Notes: generated by a model not told the origin, from the letters alone. A stretch of DNA of 52,319 bases from DATCMU01 sp036563245 (GCA_036563245.1 DATCMU010000023.1:1-52319), one strand, 5' to 3'; counted from the first letter of the stretch, positions 32,789 to 41,960 are shown. Made by a program: numbers and translations.

Positions 32789-33358
32789 CTATCGGCCCGC
32801 ATTCGCGGCCGTCACGAGATCCCGCCACTGCGCATGGGCACGATCCACGATCTCGTTGCCCGACAGGACGAACGCGTCGCGATTGCCCGCCGAATAGAAG
32901 AGGTAAAGCCGGTTGCCAAACACAAGGTAGACACGCGGATTGCCATCCGAGAGAAAGCCGCGGGCAACGGCCATCGCCCCATGCCCGGCGAATTGCGGCG
33001 CATAGACCTCCGGGTGTTCGATGAAGACGTCACGGTTGGCTTTGGTTGCAAAATACCATGGCGCGCCCGACCAGTCATATTCGAAGTCCGGCTTGCCGGG
33101 CAGCGGCGTGGCTTCGGTGAAATAGCTCACCACGTCAAAACCGTTGAGCGCGACCCCGGTCAGGGGGTCGACAACGAAGCCGATCGCGGAAGCCCCCGCC
33201 GCAGGCAATGCAACGTCTCCGGCGCCCACGGCCGATGCCGGACCGGCCAGGTTCGCCACCTTGTCGGCGGGTCCTGTCTCCTGCGCATGGGCGCAAACAC
33301 ATGCCCCCGCGACCAGCAGCAGCACTATCGTTAAGATTTGTTTACCGATTTGCCCCAT
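32789..33358 (-). CDS. Exported YHS-domain protein
   Basis: 189 residues. An N-terminal signal peptide (QILTIVLLLVAGACVCAHA) ends near residue 25 with a likely signal peptidase site. The YHS-type core includes GVALNGFDVVSYFTEATPLP, YFATKANRDVFIEHPEVYAP and FGNRLYLFYSAGNRDAF. YHS domains are linked to metal-binding proteins, but the function here is unknown. It lies 89 bp upstream of chpT and divergent from eipA. Confidence 0.8.
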   Translation of the reverse strand: MGQIGKQILTIVLLLVAGACVCAHAQETGPADKVANLAGPASAVGAGDVALPAAGASAIGFVVDPLTGVALNGFDVVSYFTEATPLPGKPDFEYDWSGAPWYFATKANRDVFIEHPEVYAPQFAGHGAMAVARGFLSDGNPRVYLVFGNRLYLFYSAGNRDAFVLSGNEIVDRAHAQWRDLVTAANAGR

Positions 33359-33471
33359 GATTGTCGCGATCGCGCACTACCTGCCTCTGGTGCGTTAGCG
33401 GCCCAGAATACGCCACAAAGCGTGTGCCGTTTGTAAACATCGTCCAAGCCATCGTGCGGAGCGCCGTTCAA

Positions 33472-34047
33472 ATGCTGAAAGCTGTCATCAAAGGCCTTTT
33501 CTCACTCTTGCTGCTGGCTGCCGCCCCTGTCGCCGTCCAGGCCCAGACACAAGGGGCCGTCTCGGACACCTATACCGCGGACGAGCTGGTCAAGACGGGC
33601 CAGGAATTCTTCGGTTCGATCACCGAGGGCCTGGCCTCCGTCGTCGAGCGCGCCGTTTCCCAGTACGGGCTGCCCAATGCCTACATCCTTGGCCAGGAGG
33701 GCTCGGGCGCCTTCTTCGGCGGGGTGCGCTATGGGGACGGCACGATGTATACCCGCAATGCGGGTAATTCGACCCTCTACTGGCAGGGGCCCACCGTCGG
33801 GTTCGATGTTGGCGCGGACGGCTCCAAGGTGATGATGCTCGTCTATAACCTGCCCTCGGTGGACGCGATCTATGGGCGCTATCCCGGCGTCGACGGGTCC
33901 GCCTACATGGTGGGCGGCCTTGGCATGACGGTGATGAAGTACAAGGACATCTACATCGTCCCGATCCGTTCCGGCCTCGGCGCCCGGCTCGGGGTGAACA
34001 TGGGCTATCTCAAGTTCACCGACACCGCGACCTGGAATCCCTTCTAG
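33472..34047 (+). CDS. eipA: Periplasmic envelope-integrity protein EipA (DUF1134)
   Basis: 191 residues from ATG 33472. Signal peptide GLFSLLLLAAAPVAVQAQ, then the DUF1134 body: ADELVKTGQEFFGSITEGLA, VVERAVSQYGLPNAYILGQE, GGVRYGDGTMYTR, and IVPIRSGLGARLGVNMGYLK. EipA is a small beta-barrel needed for envelope integrity in Brucella and is CtrA-regulated there. Its proximity to ctrA and chpT is consistent. Upstream in-frame starts lack a signal-peptide layout. Confidence 0.88.
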   Translation: MLKAVIKGLFSLLLLAAAPVAVQAQTQGAVSDTYTADELVKTGQEFFGSITEGLASVVERAVSQYGLPNAYILGQEGSGAFFGGVRYGDGTMYTRNAGNSTLYWQGPTVGFDVGADGSKVMMLVYNLPSVDAIYGRYPGVDGSAYMVGGLGMTVMKYKDIYIVPIRSGLGARLGVNMGYLKFTDTATWNPF

Positions 34048-34074
34048 CGGCGGGCCGCCCGGCTACCGGGACCA

Positions 34075-34172
34075 TGTTCAGGAAAGGTGGGGACCGGTCT
34101 TCCGGTTCGAACATGCGACAATTCAAAGACCTGGGCCATGCGTTTTGAGTCCATCAAAACGTGACATGGCCT
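34075..34172. repeat. 98-bp dispersed repeat, copy 1
   Basis: It aligns without gaps to 49213-49310, with 83 of 98 positions identical by hand count. Conserved parts include TCGAACATGCGAC, CCATGCG and CCATCAAAA, then GTGACATGG. It lies between eipA and trkH and overlaps the first two bases of the trkH stop triplet. Confidence 0.8.
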
Positions 34173-35622
34173 AGGTGCGCCAGAATGCCGGCGTCGTCAG
34201 CACCAGGACGGTCATGATTTCGAGACGCCCCGCCAGCATGCCGAGCGAAAGCACCCACTTGGCCGGATCGCTGAGCGTGGCGAAATTCCCCACCGGACCG
34301 ATAACCGAACCGATGCCGGGACCGGTATTGGTCAACGCCGTGAGCGAGCCGGACAACGAGGTTTCCAGATCCAGGCCAGTCGCGGCAAGCGCCATGGTCA
34401 TCACCAGGAGAATGACCACATACATCGCAAGGAACATGGTAATCGAGCGCACGGCGCGATCCGTCACCTTGCGCCCATCATAGCGCACCACGAACACCCC
34501 GTGCGGATAGAGCAGTTCCTTGAGTGCAACCCTCAGGCTCTGGAACAGGATGATCAGGCGATAGGTCTTGACGCCGCCCGCTGTCGACCCGGCCGCACCG
34601 CCCAGAAATGTCGCAACAACGATCGCGGCGATCGCCAGCGGCCCCCACTGGCTGTAGTCCGCGGACACGAAGCCCGTGGTTGTAACCACCGAAATCACGT
34701 TGAACAGGGCGTCAAGCGCGACTTCCCCCGCCCCGACATGCGAGAACAGCATCGCCGACCCGGTCAACAACAGCGTGAACAGGGCAAAGATCACGAGCAG
34801 CCCGGTAATCTGCGGATCATAGGCCTTGCGAATATCCTTGGACACCAGCGCCCTGAGAAACACCACGAAGGGCATTGCCCCGATGAACATGAACACCATG
34901 GCGACCACGTGCACAGGCCGCCCGAAATAGGCCATGGACTTGTCATGGGTGGAATATCCGCCCGTCGAGATCGTGGTCATGGCGTGGTTGACCGCGTCGA
35001 ACAGGTCCATGCCCGCGAACATGTAGCAAACGATATTGGCCAGCGTGATCACCACATAGATCAGCACCAGCGCCCGCGAGAATTCGGCGAACTTGGCCAC
35101 CGGCTTGTCGGACTGCACCGAAGATTCCATGCGGTAGAACTGCATGCCGCCAACCTGCAGGAAGGGGAACAGCAACACACCCATGGCGATGATGCCGATG
35201 CCGCCCAGCCATTGGGTGACCGAGCGCCACATCAGCAGGCCGCGCGGCATGCTGTCGAGCCCGGACAGTACGGTCGAGCCGGTCGTGGTCAGCCCCGAGA
35301 CACTCTCGAACACGGCGTCCGCGAGCGAGGCATGCAGCCCCGAGAGCATGAACGGCAGCGCCGAGACGATGGTGGTGGCGACCCAGAGCACATTGACCAG
35401 CAGAAAGCCGAAACGCAGCGAGAAGGTTGCCCTGCGCCCCCGCGTGGTGACGATGACCAGGAGCGACAGCACGCCCACGAAGATCGCCGAGGCGAAGAAC
35501 GCCTGCCAATCGGGATTGCCGTCATAGATGTCGATGGCCATGGGCAGGAGCATGGCGACTGCCAGGTTGAGGCAGAAGAAGCCGGTGACATAGGCAAGCG
35601 TTGCAACGAGCGAAAGAAGCAC
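34171..35622 (-). CDS. trkH: Potassium uptake protein TrkH
   Basis: 483 residues with about ten transmembrane helices. The four pore-loop filters are visible: SGLTTTGSTVLSG, MTTISTGGYSTHD, VVTTTGFVSADYS and ALTNTGPGIGSV. GGAAGSTAGGVKTYRL is the conserved TrkH intramembrane loop region. It imports K+ with a TrkA-type regulatory partner, which is not in this window. It is encoded alone, convergent with eipA and close to the 98-bp repeat. Confidence 0.95.
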   Translation of the reverse strand: MLLSLVATLAYVTGFFCLNLAVAMLLPMAIDIYDGNPDWQAFFASAIFVGVLSLLVIVTTRGRRATFSLRFGFLLVNVLWVATTIVSALPFMLSGLHASLADAVFESVSGLTTTGSTVLSGLDSMPRGLLMWRSVTQWLGGIGIIAMGVLLFPFLQVGGMQFYRMESSVQSDKPVAKFAEFSRALVLIYVVITLANIVCYMFAGMDLFDAVNHAMTTISTGGYSTHDKSMAYFGRPVHVVAMVFMFIGAMPFVVFLRALVSKDIRKAYDPQITGLLVIFALFTLLLTGSAMLFSHVGAGEVALDALFNVISVVTTTGFVSADYSQWGPLAIAAIVVATFLGGAAGSTAGGVKTYRLIILFQSLRVALKELLYPHGVFVVRYDGRKVTDRAVRSITMFLAMYVVILLVMTMALAATGLDLETSLSGSLTALTNTGPGIGSVIGPVGNFATLSDPAKWVLSLGMLAGRLEIMTVLVLTTPAFWRT

Positions 35623-35868
35623 AGAAACGTCCTTTCAAGGGGACGGTACATTAAACCGGACCTGCCGGGTCCGCGACACAGCCGCTGCAGGCCTCGGAGA
35701 GATCGCGCATTTTGCGCCGCGCCGCAAGCAGTGACGTGACCGCCCTCAACAATTCCGGTAAGGTTAACCCAATGGGAAGATGGCGGCCCGTTAACGATGC
35801 TGTCATGCTTGTATGTGCCTGTTGCCTTGTGTCCGGGGGCGTCCGCCCGGCCCCTGCGGGAGTAAGCC

Positions 35869-37062
35869 ATGGTCATCGAAAACATCATGTATTTCGCCCT
35901 GGGTTTCCTTGCCGCGGGTCTTCTGGCGCTCATGATCATGCCCTCGATATGGCACCGCGCGGTCCGGCTGACCAAGAAGCGCATCGAGGCGGCGACACCG
36001 ATGACCATGGCCGAGTTCCGTGCCGACAAGGACCAGTTGCGCGCCGAATTCGCATTGTCCACCCGCCGCCTGGAACAGAATGTGGAACAGCTGCGCGCCC
36101 GTCTGGCCGAACAGCTCAGCGACATGAATTCCAAGAAATCCAACCTCTCGCATCTCAAGGTCGAGCGCGACCAGCAGCTGTCCATGGTGCGCGAACTCGA
36201 GGAACGCGAGGCCGACCTGCGCCGGCGCATTCTCGATCTGGAGAAGGAAGGCGCCGAGCTTGCCCAGCGCCTGCGGACCCGCGACCGGCAACTGGCCGAC
36301 AAGGTCACCGAACTCGAGATCATACACGAGGGGCGCCGCAACACCGTTTCCACCGGGGCCAACCTCATGGGGCGCCAGCTCAGTGGAGACTACTCCCGCG
36401 ACATCGAGGACCTGCTGTCCGTGCTGGCTGGCGAACGCGAGCGGGCCAACGCCTTTGAGGAACAGGTACGTCGGCTGATCGCGCAACTCGAAAGCGCCGA
36501 CAGGCAAAGCAGCGCCGCCCGCGAAGCCGTCGCCACTCTCCGCGAGCAGGCGGCGACGAACGAGGATGCGGCCACCAGCAAGGGATCCGCCCTGGTCGAG
36601 GCCGAGGCGCGCATTGCCAGCGCCGAGAACCGGCTCAACCAGTTGCTCGAGGAAACCCAGGAGATCGTCGAGAACGGCGACGCGCGGACCTCGCAGCTTC
36701 TCGCCGAGAAGCTCTCGCTCGAGGAACAGCTTGAGAACCTGCGGGAGAAGGTGGTCGGCGTGGAAACGGCGGTCATCAACGACTGGGACGCCGAACGCCT
36801 GGAGCAGTCGCACATGCGCGAGCGTCTCAACGACATCGCGTCGGAAGTCAGCCGGCTGGTCTATGCCGTCGATGGTGACACGGTGGAAGCGGCCGAAGAA
36901 AGCCTGTTCGACCGCGTCCAGCGCTTCGCCGGCACCGCGCCGGTGGACGACAAGCCATCCGCTCCGGTCAATGGCGGCGCCAAGCCCGCACGGCCAGCCC
37001 GTATCGTCAGCGGCAAGCTGTCCGCCCGCATGGCCGCGCTGCGCGACATGCGCACCCGATAA
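35869..37062 (+). CDS. Membrane-anchored coiled-coil protein
   Basis: 397 residues. One N-terminal transmembrane helix (IMYFALGFLAAGLLALMIM) is followed by ~300 residues of heptad-rich helix (RRLEQNVEQLRARLAEQL, LEEQLENLREKVVGVE) and a basic, Pro/Ala-rich tail. Topology suggests the coil faces the cytoplasm. No catalytic domain is seen. Proteins with this layout are conserved in Hyphomicrobiales; a scaffold at the envelope is plausible but unproven. Upstream, TTAACC (35764) and TTAACG (35791) hint at CtrA or related control. Confidence 0.75.
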   Translation: MVIENIMYFALGFLAAGLLALMIMPSIWHRAVRLTKKRIEAATPMTMAEFRADKDQLRAEFALSTRRLEQNVEQLRARLAEQLSDMNSKKSNLSHLKVERDQQLSMVRELEEREADLRRRILDLEKEGAELAQRLRTRDRQLADKVTELEIIHEGRRNTVSTGANLMGRQLSGDYSRDIEDLLSVLAGERERANAFEEQVRRLIAQLESADRQSSAAREAVATLREQAATNEDAATSKGSALVEAEARIASAENRLNQLLEETQEIVENGDARTSQLLAEKLSLEEQLENLREKVVGVETAVINDWDAERLEQSHMRERLNDIASEVSRLVYAVDGDTVEAAEESLFDRVQRFAGTAPVDDKPSAPVNGGAKPARPARIVSGKLSARMAALRDMRTR

Positions 37063-37072
37063 CCGGGCAGGC

Positions 37073-37426
37073 CTATTTCACTGAGGTCGAAACGTCGCGC
37101 AGGACCGCGCCGGTCTTGCCGTCGATCAGGCGCAATTGCGTAACCCCTCCCAGATCGTAGGTTACGGCGATCATCCCCTCGGAAGGAACGATGGACACCA
37201 CACTCGCCCCGGCGGGCAATGCGATCTCGCCAAGGGCATATCCATCGGCCGGTGAGCCGCCATCGCGCGCCGAGCGATAGACAAGCGCAAGCGCAATGGC
37301 GATAAAGCCCACCATCAGAACGGCGATGGACAACCCGAACGAACGGCGGGCCCGGCCAATGACGGCGCGGGCTTCCGGGGTGAGTTCTTCCGGCGCATCG
37401 CCGGAATGTGGATTGGGAGCGGTCAT
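37073..37426 (-). CDS. Small single-pass membrane protein
   Basis: 117 residues from ATG 37426. The cytoplasmic N-terminus PEELTPEARAVIGRARRSFG leads into one membrane helix (SIAVLMVGFIAIALALVY), followed by a ~65-residue C-terminal domain with beta character (GEIALPAGASVVSIVPSEG, LRLIDGKTGAVLRDV). It resembles the DUF6476-type proteins of alphaproteobacteria. Its start codon overlaps the divergent rluD start by 2 bp, an unusually tight head-to-head arrangement. Confidence 0.7.
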   Translation of the reverse strand: MTAPNPHSGDAPEELTPEARAVIGRARRSFGLSIAVLMVGFIAIALALVYRSARDGGSPADGYALGEIALPAGASVVSIVPSEGMIAVTYDLGGVTQLRLIDGKTGAVLRDVSTSVK

Positions 37427-38456
37427 GCAGGACGATCCGAACGAGGAAACCCAGTGGCACATGTCGGTTGAGGCCGAGGATGCCGGCAACCGTATCGACG
37501 CCGTTCTGGCCCGCAACCTCGCGGCCTTCAGCCGCAACCGGATCAAGGAATTGATCCTCGCCGGCGCGGTGTCGATCGGCGGCGCGACCATAAGCGAGCC
37601 GAAAACCCGCGTCAAACAGGGCGACGAACTCTTGCTGGTCGCACCAGAGCCCGTTCAGGCCGAACCCGAACCCCAGGATATTCCGCTCGATATCCTGTAC
37701 GAGGACGAGCACCTCATCGTGATCGACAAGCCCGTCGGCATGGTTGTTCATCCCGCGCCCGGCACCCCGGACGGAACCCTGGTCAACGCCCTTCTGCACC
37801 ATTGCGGCGACAGCCTCGCTGGCATTGGCGGCGTACGCCGGCCCGGAATCGTGCACCGCCTCGACAAGGACACCTCCGGCGTCATGGTTGCGGCCAAGAC
37901 CGAGGCCGCGCTTAACGGGCTGGCCGCGCAATTTGCCGACCACGGGCGTTCCGGGCCGCTCGAGCGCGCCTATATCGCCTTCGTCTGGGGCGAAATGGCC
38001 ACGATGCATGGCACCATCGACGAGCCCCTCGGCCGCGATCCCCGAAACCGCCTCAAGCAGGCCGTACGCCGCGATGGGCGCTTCGCCATCACCCACTATC
38101 GTGTCGAACGCCGTTTCGGCGGCGAGAACTGGGACGTCGTGCGCCTTGAATGCCGGCTCGAGACCGGCCGGACCCATCAGATCCGGGTGCATCTGGCCCA
38201 TATCGGCCATCCCCTTGTCGGCGATGCGCTCTACGGTTCGGGTTATGCGACAAAGGCGAACCGCCTGCCCGAAGCGCCGCAGGAGGCGGTCCGAAATCTT
38301 GGCCGACAAGCCCTGCACGCCTCGGTCCTTGGGTTCGAGCACCCCGCGACCGGCGAACACATGCAGTTCACTGCCCCATTGCCCGAGGATCTGGAAGCCC
38401 TTGAAAATTCCCTTGACCCATACGACCGGAGCAGGGCAAACTCCGCTTCATCGTAA
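37425..38456 (+). CDS. rluD: 23S rRNA pseudouridine synthase RluD
   Basis: 343 residues from ATG 37425, with GGGAGCGG as ribosome site; ATG 37461 is an alternative. The S4 RNA-binding domain is at residues 15-75 (RIDAVLARNLAAFSRNRIKE). The catalytic loop GIVHRLDKDTSGVMVAAKT includes the essential Asp. LETGRTHQIRVHLAHIGHPL is the conserved second RluA-family block. It makes pseudouridines in helix 69 of 23S rRNA if a true RluD; RluC-type activity is the alternative. It is followed by rpoH. Confidence 0.9.
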   Translation: MQDDPNEETQWHMSVEAEDAGNRIDAVLARNLAAFSRNRIKELILAGAVSIGGATISEPKTRVKQGDELLLVAPEPVQAEPEPQDIPLDILYEDEHLIVIDKPVGMVVHPAPGTPDGTLVNALLHHCGDSLAGIGGVRRPGIVHRLDKDTSGVMVAAKTEAALNGLAAQFADHGRSGPLERAYIAFVWGEMATMHGTIDEPLGRDPRNRLKQAVRRDGRFAITHYRVERRFGGENWDVVRLECRLETGRTHQIRVHLAHIGHPLVGDALYGSGYATKANRLPEAPQEAVRNLGRQALHASVLGFEHPATGEHMQFTAPLPEDLEALENSLDPYDRSRANSASS

Positions 38457-38484
38457 TTTTACGATCAATGTTGCGTGATCGTAA
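38451..38484. promoter_or_regulatory. Overlapping palindromes between rluD and rpoH
   Basis: TCGTAA-TT-TTACGA (38451-38464) overlaps TTACGATCA-N8-TGATCGTAA (38459-38467 and 38476-38484), both perfect. The first dyad includes the rluD stop codon. Candidate operator for rpoH or part of an rluD terminator. Confidence 0.45.
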
Positions 38485-38641
38485 CCTCCCAAGGGGTGAA
38501 ATCTCCAATTTCCGCCTTATATATGGCCGAACCTGATCGTCACGCCGCAATGGGTGGGGGTCGGGAATCCGCCCGTTGGGGGAACAGGGCGCTGCGAATG
38601 GGGCGACGGCCCGGTTTGCTCGTCCACTAAGGAGGGTGCCA

Positions 38642-39532
38642 ATGGCCCAGTCAAACCTGCCCGTGTTGAGTTCGGAAGGCGGACTCAATCGCTATCTGCA
38701 GGAAATCCGCAAGTTTCCAATGCTCGAGCCGGACGAGGAGTTCATGCTCGCCAAGCGCTATCGCGAGCATGCCGATCCCGACGCCGCCCAGAAGCTGATC
38801 ACCTCGCACCTGCGCCTGGTCGCCAAGATCGCCATGGGCTATCGCGGCTACGGCCTTCCGATCTCGGAAGTCATTTCCGAGGGGAATGTGGGGCTGATGC
38901 ACGCGGTGAAGCGTTTCGAGCCCGACAAGGGCTTCCGCCTCGCCACCTATGCCATGTGGTGGATCAGGGCGGCGATCCAGGAATACGTGCTGCGCTCATG
39001 GTCTTTGGTCAAGATCGGCACGACAGCCGCCCAGAAGCGCCTGTTCTTCAACCTCAGGAAGGTCAAGAGCCAGATCGCGGCGCTTGACGACGGCAACCTG
39101 CATCCCGAGCAGATCAAGCAGATCGCCACGACCCTCGACGTCTCCGAAGAGGACGTGGTGTCGATGAACCAGCGCCTGTCCGGCGACGCTTCGCTCAATG
39201 CGCCGATGCGCGCCGACGAAGGTGCCTCGCAATGGCAGGACTGGCTGGTTGACGACACGCCCGACCAGGAAACCACGCTCGGCGACTCCGAAGAATACAG
39301 CGAGCGCATGGGTCTGCTCACCAATGCCATGGACGTGCTGAACGACCGTGAGCGGGCCATTTTCGAGGCGCGGCGGCTGCAGGAGAACCCATCGACCCTT
39401 GAGGAACTGGCCCAGGAATACGGCGTCTCGCGCGAACGCATTCGCCAGATCGAGGTTCGGGCCTTCGAGAAGGTGCAGGACGCCGTGAAAAAGGCTGCTT
39501 CGGATCAGGTACGCGAGCACGAGGACGCCTGA
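38642..39532 (+). CDS. rpoH: Heat-shock sigma factor RpoH (sigma-32)
   Basis: 296 residues from ATG 38642, with a strong AAGGAGGG ribosome site. Region 1.2-2 includes LNRYLQEIRKFPMLEPDEEF and MGYRGYGLPISEVISEGNVG. The RpoH box is AQKRLFFNLRK, which distinguishes it from RpoD. Region 4 ends EYGVSRERIRQIEVRAFEKV. Alphaproteobacteria often carry two rpoH genes; which one this is cannot be told. Upstream lies the 38451-38484 dyad and an A+T-rich stretch near 38515 (CTTATATAT) that could be a -10 element. Confidence 0.96.
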   Translation: MAQSNLPVLSSEGGLNRYLQEIRKFPMLEPDEEFMLAKRYREHADPDAAQKLITSHLRLVAKIAMGYRGYGLPISEVISEGNVGLMHAVKRFEPDKGFRLATYAMWWIRAAIQEYVLRSWSLVKIGTTAAQKRLFFNLRKVKSQIAALDDGNLHPEQIKQIATTLDVSEEDVVSMNQRLSGDASLNAPMRADEGASQWQDWLVDDTPDQETTLGDSEEYSERMGLLTNAMDVLNDRERAIFEARRLQENPSTLEELAQEYGVSRERIRQIEVRAFEKVQDAVKKAASDQVREHEDA

Positions 39533-39582
39533 GCGCTGCGCGCCGGGCACTGACCTTAGGGCCCGGCTGACCCGGAAGAGCC

Positions 39583-39975
39583 ATGATGATGACGCGCGCC
39601 GCCGCTGTGCTCTATCTCGGACTGACGCTCGTCGTCGTCTGCTTTCAGCTTGCCCTGGCAGCCGGCGCCCCCTGGGGGGAATATGCGATGGGCGGCGCCG
39701 TGCCAGGGCGCTATCCGCCCGCCCTTCGTGCGACAGCGTTCCTGCAGGGCGCGCTTCTGGCCTGGTTCGGCGCGGTGGTTTGGGCCCGCGCCGGCATGTT
39801 CCGCCTGCGTTTTGCCCCGCCCGCGGCCATCTTGCTGGTCGTCATCGTCTGTGGGTTCTCGCTTGCCGCAAACCTCGCCACGCCTTCGGCCGGCGAGCGG
39901 TTGATCTGGGCACCGGTGGCGGCCGGATTGTTCATTTCGTCGCTGGTCGTATGGGCAACGACCCGCCGCCGCTGA
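39583..39975 (+). CDS. Small integral membrane protein, hypothetical
   Basis: 130 residues with four predicted membrane helices (AVLYLGLTLVVVCFQLALA, ATAFLQGALLAWFGAVVW, AAILLVVIVCGFSLAANLA, APVAAGLFISSLVVWA) and a short basic end. No family function is known. GGAAGAGCC precedes three consecutive in-frame ATG codons. It follows rpoH by 50 bp and may share its transcript. Confidence 0.65.
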   Translation: MMMTRAAAVLYLGLTLVVVCFQLALAAGAPWGEYAMGGAVPGRYPPALRATAFLQGALLAWFGAVVWARAGMFRLRFAPPAAILLVVIVCGFSLAANLATPSAGERLIWAPVAAGLFISSLVVWATTRRR

Positions 39976-40005
39976 GGCATGCCCACTTGCACGAAAATAT
40001 GTAAT

Positions 40006-40707
40006 CTAGTGAGCGCCTTGCGATTCCAGCATGCGCCAGAGGTGATGCTGACCCAGCATAAGCAGCCAGACACCCGTGTTTCCCGGCACCGGCTCGATCG
40101 TCACGTCACCGCCCAGCGCCTTGTTTGAAACGCCAGTGCGGCCGCCAATCCCCAGTTTCAGGCCATCAAGCGGGTACTCAAGGCCGGACGAGGATGAAAA
40201 CTGCACATCTTCGAGCGGAAAGACGGAAACCCGCTCCCCCTTGTCGGCCGCGAACGCGAAGCGCCCCACACATCCAATTGCAATATCTTCCTCGCCGACA
40301 ACAACGACCCGCCGCGTCGCGGCGAACCGGGCGACGGCACTCAGGGCCGCCAGGGTATGGTCGAACCGCCTGCCGGTCACGCCAAGCGCGATCGTGAGCG
40401 GCGCCTCTGTGGAGTAGAGGCACTTCTCGAAATCGGTGCTGACTTGCTCGTCGATCCTGACCAGGCGCGAACGCCCTGCCCATTTGTCGACATCTCCCAG
40501 TGAATCGAGATCTCCCACGATTGCCTGGGGGATGATGCCGGCCCGCTCGCAGGACCAGGCGCCGCCATCGGCCGCGATCACCGCAACCCCGTCGGCAGCG
40601 AGCCTCGTCAGGACCTCGGGGTCGCTGTCCCCCCCGCCCACGATGGCCAGCGCGCGAGCGAACCTCAGAATCGGATGCGTGTTGGCGGGGACCTCAGCCT
40701 CTTGCAC
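40006..40707 (-). CDS. thiN: Thiamine diphosphokinase
   Basis: 233 residues if GTG 40707 is used. It transfers pyrophosphate from ATP to thiamine, giving the cofactor TPP. LAIVGGGDSDPEVLTRL, IAADGGAWSCERAGIIPQAI, VGDLDSL and STDFEKCLYS are the substrate-binding blocks of the family; VTGRRFDHTLA follows. A longer reading to 40782 would run through the antisense of the TPP riboswitch and is unlikely. It diverges from riboswitch-thiBPQ, so the locus imports thiamine and activates it. Confidence 0.88.
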   Translation of the reverse strand: MQEAEVPANTHPILRFARALAIVGGGDSDPEVLTRLAADGVAVIAADGGAWSCERAGIIPQAIVGDLDSLGDVDKWAGRSRLVRIDEQVSTDFEKCLYSTEAPLTIALGVTGRRFDHTLAALSAVARFAATRRVVVVGEEDIAIGCVGRFAFAADKGERVSVFPLEDVQFSSSSGLEYPLDGLKLGIGGRTGVSNKALGGDVTIEPVPGNTGVWLLMLGQHHLWRMLESQGAH

Positions 40708-40737
40708 TTTGCTTGCACTCTGACTAGTTTGCGGGCG

Positions 40738-40822
40738 TCTCGCTGGGGTGCTCCGGTCTTCCGGAGCTGAGAGTTTACCCATTGAACCTGAACCAGGTCA
40801 TGCTGGCGGAGGAAGTTCGAGA
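40738..40822 (+). ncRNA. TPP riboswitch (THI element) for thiBPQ
   Basis: P1 pairs TCTCG (40738-40742) with CGAGA (40818-40822). Between them are GGGGTGC, the hairpin CTCCGGTCTTCCGGAG, the hallmark CTGAGA, and CCCATTGAACCTGAACCAGGT, then TGCTGGCGGAGGAA, all diagnostic of THI elements. It precedes thiB by 130 bp on the plus strand. A short GC hairpin near 40832-40846 could be the expression platform. Confidence 0.93.
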
Positions 40823-40952
40823 TGGCAAGGTCCGGCCAGCGCCGGTCCCCCATGACGATCCCCCAAAATGCACGACCGCAACGCAATCGTTCCAGGCGCG
40901 CCCGCCCTCCTTGGCCCGTTCGCACTGGAACACAGGCAAAGGATGACCCGAA

Positions 40953-41960
40953 ATGGCGTCATGTCTCCGCTTGGGCCTTGCGGTGTTGATCGGGCTGGCA
41001 GCGCTGCCGGCCATCGCCGACGACAAGCCCACCCTGACCGTCTACACCTACGATGCATTTGCCGCCGACTGGGGCCCGGGCCCCGGCCTCAAGTCCGGCT
41101 TTGAAGCTGTGTGCGGATGCACGCTCGACTTCGTGGCGGCCGGTTCGTCCATCGGCGCCCTGCGCCGGGTGCAACTGGAGGGCGACACCTCGAAGGCCGA
41201 CATCGTGCTCGGCCTCGACAATTCGGTAGCCGCGGAGGCGCGGGCAACCGGGCTCTTCGCCCCGCACGAACAGGACCTTTCGGGATTGGACCTTCCGCTT
41301 GCCTGGACCGACGACACCTTCGTGCCGTTCGACTACGGTTATTTCGCCTTCGACTACAACAAGAAGACGGTTGCCAATCCGCCAGCTTCGTTCGAGGAAC
41401 TGATCGCAAGACCCGACAGTTTCAAGATCGCCATCGAGGATCCGCGCTCGGATACGCCGGGCCTTGGCCTGGTCCTGTGGATCAAGGCGGCCTATGGCGA
41501 CCGCGCGGCGGAAATCTGGAAGGGGCTCAGGCCCCATGTGCTCACGGTGGCGCGCGACTGGTCGGAGGCCTACGATCTCTTTCTCAAGGGCGAGGCCGAC
41601 ATGGTTCTTTCCTATACCACTTCGCCTGCCTACCATCTGATCGCGGAAAACAATCCCGATTACGCCGCCGCCGATTTCACCGAGGGGCTTTACCCCCAGA
41701 TCGAGGTCGCCGGGATCCTCAAACTGTCCCCCAACAAGGAGCTGGCCCGGCGTTTCATGGCCTGGCTTGTCTCGCACGATGCGCAAAAGGTGCTGCCCAC
41801 CACCAACTGGATGTATCCGGTCATCGATCTCGGCAAGGACCTGCCCGAGGGTTTCTCCGGAATGATCGAGCCGAAAAAGGTGCTGCATATCGACGAGAAG
41901 GACATCCTAGCCAACAAGAGCGCCTGGGTCGAGGAGGCCTTGTCGGCCCTTGGCCAGTAA
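40953..41960 (+). CDS. thiB: Thiamine ABC transporter substrate-binding protein
   Basis: 335 residues. Signal peptide RLGLAVLIGLAALPAIADD, then a type II periplasmic-binding fold. TLTVYTYDAFAADWGPGPGL, GSSIGALRRVQLEGDTSKAD and YPQIEVAGILKLSPNKELAR are typical ThiB blocks. It captures thiamine or its phosphates for ThiPQ. AAAGGA lies before ATG 40953. It is first in the riboswitch-controlled operon and overlaps thiP by 11 bp. Confidence 0.93.
   Translation: MASCLRLGLAVLIGLAALPAIADDKPTLTVYTYDAFAADWGPGPGLKSGFEAVCGCTLDFVAAGSSIGALRRVQLEGDTSKADIVLGLDNSVAAEARATGLFAPHEQDLSGLDLPLAWTDDTFVPFDYGYFAFDYNKKTVANPPASFEELIARPDSFKIAIEDPRSDTPGLGLVLWIKAAYGDRAAEIWKGLRPHVLTVARDWSEAYDLFLKGEADMVLSYTTSPAYHLIAENNPDYAAADFTEGLYPQIEVAGILKLSPNKELARRFMAWLVSHDAQKVLPTTNWMYPVIDLGKDLPEGFSGMIEPKKVLHIDEKDILANKSAWVEEALSALGQ

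Noticed and set aside
34501..35739. 412-residue plus-strand frame opposite trkH
   Set aside because: His/Arg/Gln-rich antisense of a membrane-protein gene; TrkH pore motifs are on the minus strand.
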